NCBI RefSeq assembly: GCF_027409185.1
Contig: NC_084478.1
Coordinates: 82,195,624-82,259,623 of the forward strand
Reading direction: 5' to 3'
Origin: Cynocephalus volans
Taxonomy: Eukaryota; Chordata; Mammalia; Dermoptera; Cynocephalidae
Length of the DNA: 64,000 bases
The notes beneath the pieces were generated by a model that saw nothing but the letters and a program-made list of their open reading frames with translations, did not search any database and was not told the DNA's origin. Shown piece after piece: positions 11,802-22,700 of this stretch (the first letter of the stretch is position 1; every line of letters begins with the position of its first letter). A program made the translations under genes and the position numbers.

Positions 11802-13330
11802 CAAGATGGCGGCGGCTGCGGCGGCTGGCGCGGAGTAGCTGAGGTGGAAAAGGTGGCCACTGGGCCTCAGGCAGCCGGGAAACTTGTGGACCTTCCTCTG
11901 GCCATCTCTTAAGGGAGGACTGCTGCTGCTGGCCGGTCGTGGGGGCTCAACGCCACTTTGCCCCCGGCAGGAGAGGCTGCCTCATTTACAGGCAACAGCT
12001 TTGAAGTGTGGAGCAGGAAAAGAACTGATTCTTAGCTGCAAAAGCGAGTCTTGAAACAGGGAACACGGCGCCAGGGCTGCTGTGGATGCAGCCAGGATCC
12101 CGGAGGCTGGGGCCGCACTGAATGCGGCCAGCTGCCCTATTCAGGATTCGAGGTTTCAGGCCGGCATTAAAGAAGACTCCTGGGAGCGCCCGAGCGGCGC
12201 CACGACTGAACAGCCCGAGGCGGCAGCGCCGAGAACACGGAAGGCAACAAACCAGAGACAGAGCGAGCGCCCGACCTGGCACAGCACTGTGAGTGATCCC
12301 TGGCACAGCTCTGTTCGGGGGGTGGATGCCCACGCGGCTCCCCACCTGCACCACCAGGCCACTCACTGCCCCGGTGCTGCCTCCATTTTCCCAGGTGCGG
12401 GCAGCTCCGACCTGCTCGGCCATCACTGAGCCCATTTGCTTGGCCTGGGGCGGGGCTTTCCGGACCCTGCGGGCCGGCCTCCTCTCCCACTCCCTCCACG
12501 GTTCTCTGGCAGGGCTGGGGGTGTGGGGCGTCCCGACCAGTTTTGGGAGGGCTAGGAAGTACGGGCGGGCCGACTGTCACTCCACGGCACCCTGGACTCC
12601 GGCCCCGGTAAACTTCCTGTTACTGGGAGGCAGATACCATCTCTGCGACCACCAGTTTGGAAAAAAGCCTAACGAATTTCTGGTTGGGAATAGTGTGGTA
12701 GGAGAGTTCCCAGGTCCGCTTGAACCTGCCGGAGAGCAGGCTGCAGGCGGGCACTAGACTCGGTTCATACCGGGGGGATACAAAGGTGAACAAGACCCGA
12801 GAAAGATCTACACAGTGCTACAAAGGCACCCAGAGAGACCGGTCGTCTGTGCCTAGCAGAAACCTGGTAGACTTCCTGGGCGAGGCGGTGCTGAGCAGGG
12901 TCTTGAAGGCCCAGCTGATAGACGACGGGTGCAGAAGACACGCCCCAACCCAGCACAGTGTGCACAGAGGGGGGAGACGTGCGGCCAGGGAGGCGGAGAC
13001 TTGAAAGAAACCACACACCCGGTGGGGTCGCCACTGCACGATCTAACAGCCTGGGCCAGAGCACACGGAACGGGGAGAAGTCCTGTACAGAAAGTGAAAG
13101 CTCAACAGAGATCACACACCCTGTGGTATGTGATCCACCAGCCCAGCAGAGTACAAGCTGACCAGAGAGGTGGATCCCCGGAGAAGCCCAAGATCCGAGG
13201 CAACCACACACACAAGACACTAGAGGCCAACTGAGCAGTCACGGCGGGAGCCATACCAAATTGGCAACCACAGCAACATCCTAGATAGTCATTAGTCTTA
13301 AACCGGTGGACTGTGAAACCCCCTGCCACA
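11802..13330 (+). promoter_or_regulatory. L1-1 5' UTR / internal promoter region
   Basis: This is a CpG-rich leader ahead of ORF1, aligned over its whole length with 33,779-35,323 of L1-2. In L1s the 5' UTR holds the internal RNA polymerase II promoter. The start caagatggcggcggctgc has a YY1-like AAGATGGCGGC core. In L1-2 the equivalent reads aagatggtggtggctgc, so that core is degraded there. Confidence 0.7.
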
Positions 13331-14311
13331 ATGAATAAACACCAAAAAAAAGACACCAGAAATACAAAAAATCAAGAAAGTACACCACCAAAAGTTAATA
13401 AATCTCATACTCTAGATCCTATAGAACAAGAAGCCCTTGAAATAACTGACAAGGAATTTCGAGTGATAATTCTAAGGAAACTGAATGAGATACAAGAAAA
13501 CTCAGTTAGACATCATGATGAAATGAGGAAAAGTATACAGGATCTGAAAGAGGAAATATACAAGGAAATCAATGTCCTGAAAAAAAATGTAGCAGAACTT
13601 GCTGAACTGAAGAAGTTATTCAGCGAAATAAAAAACACAACGGAGAGTTTAACCAGCAGGCTTGTCGAAGTTGAAGAGAGAACCTCTGAACTTGAAGATG
13701 GGCTGTTTGAAATAACACAAGCAGACAAAAAGAAAGAAAAAAGAATCAAGGACATGGAAGAAAATCTGAGAGAGATATCAGACAACCTCAAGCGCTCAAA
13801 TATCCGAGTCATGGGTATTCCAGAAGGGTAGGAAAATGGAGATTCCATTGAAAACATATTCAACAAAATAGTGGCAGAAAACTTCCCAGGTATAGGAAAA
13901 ATCACAGATCTTCAGATCCAGGAAGCTCAACGATCTCCAAACGTATTCAACCCCAAAAGGCCTTCTCCAAGACATGTCATAGTCAAATTGGCAAAACTCA
14001 GAGACAAAGAGAAAATCTTAAAAGCTGCAAGAGAGAAGCGTCAAATCACCTATAAGGGAGCCCCAATCAGGTTAACATCAGACTTTTCATCACAAACCCT
14101 AAAAGCTAGAAAGGAATGGGATGATATTTTCAAAATACTAAAAGACAAAGATTGCCAGCCAAGAATACTCTACCCTGCAAGGCTATCCTTCCGAAATGAG
14201 GGGCAAATAGTATATTTCTCAGACAAACAAAAACTGCGGGAGTTCACTACCACAAGACCACCCTTACAAGAAATCCTCAAGGGAGTACTGGGTTTGGTTC
14301 CTGAAAAATAA
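13331..14311 (+). pseudogene. L1-1 ORF1 (RNA-binding chaperone), one in-frame stop
   Basis: ORF1p is the trimeric RNA-binding and nucleic-acid chaperone protein of the L1 ribonucleoprotein. The reading frame starts at MNKHQKKDTRN and spans 327 codons including the stop, close to the usual L1 ORF1 length. A long Glu/Lys-rich coiled coil covers roughly residues 40-160, followed by the RNA-recognition and C-terminal domains (around NIRVMGIPEG, then VIVKLAKLRDKEKILKAARE). The frame is open except for TAG at 13,829-13,831. L1-2 has GAG at that codon, so a single G-to-T change explains the break. The start was chosen because it aligns with the equivalent ATG of L1-2 and is preceded by ctgccaca in both. 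Confidence 0.92.
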
Positions 14312-14498
14312 CTACCACTGCCATAAAAACCTAAGAAAAATCTAAACCCGCTAGTACAATAAAAATGGCATTCATGAAGAGAAAACAAGCTAACAAAAAC
14401 ACTATCTACAACCTGAGGAACCAACAAACAAAGAAACCAAACAGTAAATCAGAAAGCAAGGAACAAAAGACACCTAAGACAACCAAACAACCAATAAA

Positions 14499-17400
14499 AT
14501 GCTAAGAATAAATCAACAGCTTTCAATAACAACTCTTAATGTTAAAGGCTTAAATTCCCCAATTAAAAGACACAGACTGGCTGACTGGATCAAAAAGCAG
14601 GACCCAACTATATGCTGCCTACAAGAGACCCACCTCACCCATAAAGATTCACACAGACTAAGAGTGAAAGGATGGAAAAAGATTTACCATGCAAACAGAA
14701 AAGAAAAACGAGCTGGAGTGGCTATTCTTATATCTGACAAAATAGACTTTAAACTAAAAACCATAAAAAGAGACAATGAGGGACACTACTTAATGATAAA
14801 AGGACTGATCCATCAAGAAGACATAACAATCATAAATATGTACGCACCCAATGTTGGAGCAGCCAGATTTATAAAACAAACTCTATTAGACCTAAAGAAG
14901 GAAATAGACACTAATACCATAATAGCAGGGGACCTGAACACTCCACTGTCAATATTAGACAGATCATCTAGGCAAAGAATCAGTAGAGAAACACAAGATC
15001 TAAACAAGACTCTAGACCAATTGGAATTGGCAGATATCTACAGAACATTCCACCCAACAACCTCAGAATATTCATTCTTCTCATCAGCACATGGATCATT
15101 CTCCAAGATAGATCACATATTAGGTCACAAATCAAGTCTCAATAAATTCAAAAAAATTGGAATTATCCCATGTATCTTCTCAGACCACAATGGATTAAAA
15201 CTAGAAATTAATAACAAACAAAACTCTCGAAACTATACAAACACATGGAAATTAAACAGCATTCTACTTAATGACATATGGGTCCAAGAAGAAATCAAGC
15301 AGGAAATCAAAAAGTTTATTGATACTAATGAAAACAATGATACATCATACCAAAACCTGTGGGATACTGCAAAAGCAGTATTGAGGGGAAAATTTATTGC
15401 ATTAAATGCTCACTTCAGAAGAATGGAAAGATGGCAAGTGAACAACCTAACACTTCACCTTAAAGAACTAGAAAAACAAGAACAATCCAATCCTAAAGTT
15501 AGCAGACGGAAAGAAATCATTAAGATCAGAGCAGAACTGAATGAAATTGAAAACCAAAAAACAATTCAAAAGATCAACGAATCAAAAAGTTGGTTTTTTG
15601 AAAAGATAAATAAAATTGACAAACCATTAGCATGGCTAACAAAAAAAAGAAGAGAGAAGACTCAAATAACAAAAATTAGAAATGAAAAAGGCGATATTAC
15701 AACTGATTCATCTGAAATACAAGGAATCATTCGAGACTACTATAAACAACTATACGCCAACAAATTTGAAAATCTGGAGGAAATGGATAAATTTCTGGAC
15801 ACACACAAGCTCCCAAAACTGAACCGTGAAGACGTGGAAAATTTGAACGGACCAATAACAATAAAGGAGATTGAAGCTGTTATCAGAAGGCTCCCAACAA
15901 AGAAAAGCCCAGGACCAGATGGATTCACAGCAGAATTTTACCAAACATTCAAAGAGGAATTGACACCGATTCTTTACAAACTATTCCAAAAGATTGAAAC
16001 GGACGCAAATCTCCCAAACTCATTCTATGAAGCAAACATCATCCTGATACCAAAACCAGGTAAAGATATAACCAAAAAAGAAAACTACAGGCTGATATCC
16101 TTGATGAATATAGATGCAAAAATCCTCACTAAAATACTAGCAAACAGAATACAGCAACACATACGAAAAATTATTCATCACGATCAAGTGGGATTCATCC
16201 CAGGGATGCAAGGTTGGTTCAACATACGCAAATCAATAAATGTGATACACCATATTAATAAACTCAAACACAAGGACCATATGATCATCTCTGTAGATGC
16301 TGAAAAAGCATTTGATAAAGTTCAGCACTCATTCATGACAAAGACCCTCTATAAGTTAGGTATAGAGGGAAAGTATCTCAACATAATTAAAGCCATATAT
16401 GACAAACCCACTGCCAATATCATCCTGAATGGGGAAAAGCTGAAAGCTTTTCCTTTAAGAACAGGCACCAGACAAGGATGCCCACTCTCACCACTCCTAT
16501 TCAACATAGTGTTGGAAGTACTAGCCAGAGCAATCAGAGAAGAGAAGGAAATAAAGGGCATCCAGATTGGAAAAGATGAAGTCAAACTGTCCCTGTTTGC
16601 AGATGACATGATCCTATATATCGAACAGCCTAAAACCTCTACAAAAAAACTCTTGGAATTGAGAAATGATTTCAGCACAGTAGCAGGATACAAAATCAAC
16701 ACACAAAAATCAGTAGCATTTCTTTTCTCCAATAGTGAACATGCAGAAGGAGAAATCAAGAAAGCCTGCCCATTTACAATAGCCACCAAAAAAATAAAAT
16801 ACTTAGGAATTGAGTTAACCAAGGAGGTGAAAAATCTCTATAATGAGAACTACAAACCACTGCTGAGAGAAATTAGAGAGGATACAAGAAGATGGAAAGA
16901 TATTCCATGCTCTTGGATTGGAAGAATCAACATAGTGAAAATGTCCATACTACCCAAAGTGATATACAAATTCAATGCAATCCCCATCAAAATTCCAAAG
17001 ACATTTTTCTCAGAAATGGAAAAAACTATTCAGACATTTATATGGAACAATAAAAGACCACGAATAGCCAAAGCAATGCTCAGCAAAAAAAATAAAGCTG
17101 GAGGCATAACACTACCTGACTTTAAGCTATACTACAAAGCTATAATAACCAAAACAGTATGGTACTGGCATAAAAACAGACACACTGACCAATGGAATAG
17201 AATAGAGAATCCAGAAATCAACCCACACACTTACTGCCATCTGATCTTTGACAAAGGCACCAAGCCTATTCACTGGGGAAGGGACTGCCTCTTCAGCAAG
17301 TGGTGATGGGATAACTGGATATCGATATGCAGGAGAATGAAACTAGATCCATACCTCTCACCGTATACTAAAATCAACTCAAAATGGATTAAGGATTTAA

Positions 17401-17858
17401 ATATACACCCTGAGACAATAAAACTTCTTAAAGAAAACATAGGAGAAACACTTCAGGAAATAGGACTGGGCACAAACTTCATGAATACGACCCCAAAAGC
17501 ACGGGCAACCAAAGGAAAAATAAACAAATGGGATTATATCAAACTAAAAAGCTTCTGCACAGCAAAAGAAACAATTAAAAGAGTTAAAAGACAACCAACA
17601 GAGTGGGAGAAAATATTTGCAAAATATACATCTGACAAAGGATTAATATCCAGAATATATAAGGAACTCAAACAACTTTACAAGAAGAAAACAAGCAACC
17701 CAATTAAAAAATGGGCAAAAGAGCTAAGTAGGCATTTCTCTAAGGAAGATATCCAAATGGCCAACAGACATATGAAAAAATGCTCAACATCACTCAGCAT
17801 CCGGGAAATGCAAATCAAAACCACATTGAGATACACATTGGTGGGAGCTAAAAATTAA
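14499..17858 (+). pseudogene. L1-1 ORF2 (endonuclease / reverse transcriptase), premature stop and 3' deletion
   Basis: ORF2p nicks target DNA and reverse-transcribes L1 RNA. The first 935 codons (14,499-17,306) are open. The N-terminal apurinic-like endonuclease shows [28 protein letters not shown] and the SDHNGLKLE end motif at about residues 8-240. The reverse transcriptase shows [42 protein letters not shown] and the catalytic LFADDMILY near residue 700. TGA at 17,304-17,306 replaces a Cys codon (TGC in L1-2). The same frame then continues through the Cys-rich C-terminal region to about 17,834, where the deletion joins it to 3' UTR sequence, giving a spurious end at 17,858. Roughly 160 C-terminal residues are missing. 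Confidence 0.92.
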
Positions 17859-17866
17859 TATATAAA

Positions 17867-17891
17867 TTCACACACACACAAACACACACAA
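17867..17891 (+). repeat. CA repeat in the L1-1 3' UTR
   Basis: A short (CA)n tract with one aa interruption. It is part of this L1 family's 3' UTR, since the same position is CA-rich in L1-2 (40,334-40,362) and in the L1 pieces at 23,820 and 29,790. Confidence 0.8.
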
Positions 17892-18179
17892 TCCCGGGCG
17901 GGGGGGAGAAGATATAACAACCACAATTACTTGAAGTTGATGCGACAGGCAAACAGAGGGGACATCTGTGGGGGGAGAGGGGAAGGAGGAGGGAGGGAGG
18001 TTTTGGTGAGGGGCAACAATAATCAGCCACAATGTATATCGACAAAATAAAATTTAAATAAAAAAAGAAGACATGCTGAATTTTGAAAAGGTAAATTCCA
18101 GAATACCAAGTCCATGAGTTAAAAATGCATTCACACAAGGTATTTTACATCCAAATGGTGACTAGTCTGAGAAACGAGC

Positions 18180-18469
18180 CTTGGGAAGCACAAAGCTGAA
18201 CTTCCCCTCAGGAGCTACCGGCTCGTCTAGTAAAGAGAGCACAAGAAGCTACACGGATGTGGAGAGGGCGGAACTGCCGGGCGTGAGCGTCAGTGGATCT
18301 CGAAGCTCATTTGTCACCGGCCGCAGCGGTGGGAGGGGGGAAGGGGGAGGTGGAAGGCAGCGCTGGAAGCTCATTGGCCTTGTAGGAAGGGCGGGAAAGG
18401 TAGCAGAAGCCGGGTTTTCCCTCAGGCCTCTTGTCCCAGCTGATGGATTCCGACCTACTGTAGGCTTAC
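18180..18469 (+). promoter_or_regulatory. Putative promoter and untranslated first exon of copy A
   Basis: A G+C-rich block with GC boxes (gggcgg near 18,265, gggcggg at 18,389-18,395) and an inverted CCAAT box ATTGG at 18,373-18,377. A second ATTGG present in copies B and C is ATTTG here (18,309-18,313). A splice-donor-like site follows at 18,470 (ttac/gtaagg), where B and C have the stronger ttag/gtaagg. An untranslated exon ending there and spliced to the ATG exon is inferred from conservation of layout. No transcript evidence is available. Confidence 0.5.
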
Positions 18470-18954
18470 GTAAGGCTTTTGACACAGGTTTTCGTCAGGA
18501 ATACCACCCTTGTTCTCCATGCCTCTTCTTTCCTCCCTCCCTCCTGCTCCGAATCCCCAGCCCCTTCCCCTCTCCTCCACCTCAGCGGGGTATCCCCACC
18601 CACCATGTCATCCCACTCAGCCCCTACACTTCCCCACACCCCTTTTGGGAGAACCCTTCGCCTCTGCCCTTGGGACAGGGCTCATGCCCCTGCCTTTTAT
18701 TCGGAGGTGGGGGAGACAGTGAGTGATCGGGCTTCCTGAGGAGATGGTACACTCCAGGACGGTGGGGTGGAATGGGGTGTGGGGGGTGGGGCGGAGTGTG
18801 GTGATGGTGTGTGCTCAAGCACAATCGTTGAAGTGTGGAGAAGAGAATGGAAGATTGTTGGGAGGCTGCGGAGGGAGTGCATGGGTTTGCATGAAAGCAG
18901 AGAGGGTGCGTCGGCCCAAGAGAAAAATTAGTTTGATGAGGAGTTGCCGATTGG

Positions 18955-19045
18955 CTAGATTAAGGCCTGGCACTTCGCAGAGGGCTCAACAAATATCTGT
19001 AGATTAAAGAATGGAGGGAATGAATGAAGGGGTGAATGAAAACAA
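18955..19045 (+). repeat. MIR/L2-like 3' fragment
   Basis: The block gcctggcacttcgcagaggg followed by ctcaacaaatatctgtagat and repeated gaatgaatgaa matches the terminal part of MIR/L2-type ancient repeats. It recurs at 24,920-25,010 in copy B. Confidence 0.55.
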
Positions 19046-19718
19046 TAATTGAAAGAGGGCTCGGGTTCCAAGAGAACATTATGGTTTCATGGGGTGGAAG
19101 AGGGTATTCAGCTTAAAGGGGGAGTAAGGGAATAATTAAAATTGCAGTGGGGTGCAAGAAAAGTCAGAATGGAGTGTGAGGGGAAAACTGAACACAGGGC
19201 AAACGTGAAACTAATAGAGTTGAGTGTAGGGAGCATAAAATCATGTGTGGCGAGTGAATGAAGGCAGGAGGTTAGGAAGACTATTGTTGATGTGGATGCC
19301 AGAAATAATAGTTGGGTTTGGCAGAATACATGATGATACACAAGAAGAGGGTGGAGTAACTGTTGAAGGGGGCACGGGAGTACATGTGCATGCTGAAAAT
19401 GAAATCTATGGCGGAGTGAAGGTAAGCAAGGAGAAGAGCGATCGGCTTGAATGTGTATGCGGCCCATGCTAAGAGTTTCTTGGTGGGGAGGCTATGTATG
19501 AGTGGGGCTTCCTGGGAAGGAGGCTATGTGAGTAAGAAGGTTGGGGTGAAGATTAGAGAAAGCCATGGGAGAACAAGGGAGGAGGCAATCTGATTCCAGT
19601 GGTGAGAGGGACGGAGAAGAAGAATCGAGCCACTTCACATAGGACTTTCCAAGGGCAAAGGAAGTACGTTGGTGGGAGGGCATCACGTGGCCATTCTGAC
19701 CTCCACTACTGACCCTAG

Positions 19719-22700
19719 AACCATGGATCCTCAAGAAACACCTGCTGTGCCCTGCTGCTCCTCCAACTTGGAACGCACCACAGGGTGTGAGATCGGATCC
19801 CCATGGGGGGCTGAACTTGTCCCCAGAAGAGCTATAGTCCGCCATGACCACAGCCAGAAGCGTGACATCTCTACCCAAATCAGAGGCCACAAGCGTTTCT
19901 GCATCTTCCGGGCCTGCAAGTGTCACAATTGTGCCCTCTTCTTGTGAGTATGCTGTCTGGCAAGGAGAAGGGTCAGGCCTCCTCTAAATGTGACTAACCT
20001 TAGACCTGTATCGCCTCACTTTAGGGAATATCGCCGGGTCTTGCCTGCTGTGAGTGCCTTGAAGGAGGAGCAGAGGGCAGCGCTAAAGAGGCACCTGGCT
20101 CGAAGACTGAAAAGGAGTGTGGCAGCCCCTGCCAAAGCTCACATCCCTGTCAAGAATTTGGGCATCAAAGGAGTCCTCAGTGAGTATCTCTGGCCGGGGA
20201 GGGAGCCTGAGTTTGGGTGGAGGAAGCAGGAGTAATTCTGTCACCAGTTCTATCACTGAATTGCTATGTGGCCTTGGGCAAGTTACTCGCTGGACCTTAG
20301 CTCGCCCAAGTGTAAAACATCGTCAACATTATTTACCAAATGTTTGTGGGAATGACAGACCGGGGAGTCGAAAAGGTCCATGGTGAGATGAGACTTCAGA
20401 TTGGGGGTGGGCAGAGTGGGGTGGGGCTGAGGGGGAAAGGCTCACCAAAGCTGTCCCTGGTCTTTCACAGCTGGGAAGGTGGACATTGTGCCTCAGCCTG
20501 AGGCCCACCCCCACACAACCCCCGAGGAGGTAAGTAGAGTCTGTTGCCAGTGGGGAAGGCTCACACCCAGCCACTGCCCAGACCCCTTCCACTGTGTCCC
20601 AAAGACGTGGGTTCCATCTCCAATCCTACCACCGTCTTGCCATGTGACCTTGGGAAAAAAATCACTTCTCCTCCCCGGCCCTCAGTTTCCCTAGTTGCAT
20701 AATGAAAGATAAGACTGTCTGGTCTTCAAGATCTTCAGAACTCTGGCATTCTGGGCTCCTATCCTCATCCCCAAACATGCCCACACCTCCTCTCTCCATG
20801 GCCGACCTGGTACCTGACTCCAACCTGTGCTCTGCGCCCCTGCAGGAGAGCTCCCAAGGGGCTCTGCTCCTCGGCCAGCCCCCAGAACCTCTGTCTCTGC
20901 CCTGCACTCCAGTGACCTTGGAGCAGCAACCGATGGCTTCTCTTTCTAGGCAGCCCCACGGGTCACCTGTCCTGTGCAGCAGGTGAGTAGAGCAAGGTCA
21001 TGTCTTGTGTTGTTGTGTGCCCACCCTTGTGCTTGATGCTATGGGAGACAAGAGGAGGAAGAGGAGAAGGAGGAGGAGAAGGCAGCATCTCAGGCTAATG
21101 GGCAAGACAGGGCTCTCCCAGCTTTGCCATTTCCTACTTGTGAGGCTTTGGACAAGTGAGTTTATGTTTTTGAACCCCCGATTTCCCTATGGGTGTACTG
21201 GGGACAATATTCTACACCTATAGCATTGACAAGAGAAGTAGCCTGAGGCCGGACACATAGTAGGCCTTCAACTAGTGAAGGCTGTTATTTCACATGAAAC
21301 AGACAAATGGGATAGAAGGTCCTGCTGAAAAGTAGGGCCATGATGGCGACGGCCACAGAGGACCAGGGGAAAGCCCAGAGGCCGTTAGAGAAGGCTTCCT
21401 GGAGATGAGGCAAACTTGTCCGTCAGGACCCATGGGGATCGGACAGTATGGAGGCGAGAACCAGTCCCTGAACCGGGACAGTAATCACATCTCTGCAGGT
21501 GCTTTGCAGGTAAAAGCACGGACACCTGTGTGATTTTCCATACTCTTCGCTGTTGCCCCAGGAGGAAAAAAGCTGGCAGAAATTAGTGTCTCACAAAAGA
21601 TATAGAAAAAAGAGGTATGGAAAAGAAAACAGGCCAAGCAGGAGAAGAGGCTTGCCCAAGCCACGGCAATGGCTCAGCAGGCATTCGGATTCCCATATCC
21701 AGATATTGCAGAATCCTTCCCCTCTCTCTGTTGACTGGTGCTATGTGTCTGCCACAGGGTTTAATCCCCTGGCCTCTCCTTTCCTTGTTTCTAGATGCTC
21801 AGCGCTGATCCTGCAGCCCAGTGCCACCCTTGACTCTCTTCTACTGCAGTCACAGGTCCTGGAAGAGTAGTGGGGTCCAGAACCCTGGGAGGGGCCGAAC
21901 TTAGTGAATGGAAAGAACAGAAGACCTCGGGGGTTGGGCGGGGGTGCGGGCTCTCTAGAACTGGAGGCTTCAGAGGCACTTGTCGCGTTGGAAGGAGGTA
22001 TGGTTTCCCAGCCCCCATTCTCTCAAACCCTTTCCTTTGCAGGCCGCTACAGCCTCCGACCAGGATTTCGCTTCTGCCTCCTCAGAGTGGCAGCAGAAGC
22101 TGGAGGCTGTCGAGGCTCTGCTGAGTCTGAGACACTCTTTTCAGACCCCTTCTGACTCCATCTCCCTCCACCAGGCCTGTGACCCACCAGGTAGCCTGCT
22201 CCTTGAGAGGACACGGGGTGGGGATGGTTGGGAAATGGGGGTTGTTGTGGTAAGCAGGTTCTAACTGGGAAATCAGGGTGGGTGGATTGAACCTCCTTGG
22301 AGCCAGCTACCCAAGCTCCTCAGTCTAACTCCTGAGATGGTCGTTGAGAGCTGCTCAGTGAATCTTTAGTTTATCGAACTTTGTGCCCTTGTCCAGTGCC
22401 CTTTGTGCAGAGGTTGAGCGCCCTTTAGTCAAGAAACAAGGAAACTGAGGCCCTGAGAGTGGCAGGGACTTGCCCTAGGGCATGCAGCACCCACGTTAGG
22501 TGGAAGGACCAGGTCTCCCGACTCTCCGCCCAAGGCTCTCTATCGAGACCCCTGAAGTCTTCTGTGGCCTGGGGAGGACATACAGAGGTGATAAGGGCCT
22601 AGTCTGGAAGGAGGTCTGGTCCCTGCCTTCAAGAAACTTCCAGCCTAGATGTGGAGCCTGGATGCCTGTACCGCCTGTGTTTTGTGGCTAAATCTCAATG

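Larger units (their letters stand above)
11802..18066 (+). mobile_element. L1-1: nearly full-length LINE-1
   Basis: An autonomous non-LTR retrotransposon copy with all parts in order: GC- and CpG-rich 5' UTR (11,802-13,330, starting tttcaagatggcggcggctg), ORF1 (13,331-14,311), a roughly 190-bp inter-ORF spacer, ORF2 (from 14,499), then a shortened 3' end with a CA repeat, a G-rich tract and caaaataaaatttaaataaa. Compared with L1-2 it lacks about 470 bp at 17,834/17,838, which removes the ORF2 C-terminus. One stop in each ORF also makes it inactive. Left flank (cagactcagaaactag) and right flank (gaagacatgctgaatttt) share no target-site duplication, unlike L1-2, so it is probably a recombined locus. 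Confidence 0.93.

Noticed and set aside
14499..17306. An intact, active L1 ORF2
   Set aside because: The 935-codon frame ends at an internal TGA and the element also lacks the ORF2 C-terminus through a deletion, so it is not functional.
17867..17891. CA and G-rich tracts as a regulatory or CRISPR-like array
   Set aside because: They are standard 3' UTR parts of this L1 family and recur in every copy; there are no spaced direct repeats.
18181..18726. A 181-codon plus-strand open frame across the copy A promoter region
   Set aside because: It is GC-rich read-through across the promoter and first donor, and the frame is not kept in copies B and C despite high nucleotide identity.
19492..19926. 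A 144-codon minus-strand open frame opposite the first coding exon, identical in copy B (25,457-25,891)
   Set aside because: Identity is explained by the recent duplication; the sense strand carries a recognisable DMRTC exon with correct splice sites.
21553..21870. A 105-codon plus-strand open frame through intron 4 into exon 5
   Set aside because: Only its last 25 residues resemble the DMRTC family, and they follow an acceptor at 21,793-21,794. The upstream part is intron with low-complexity basic sequence.
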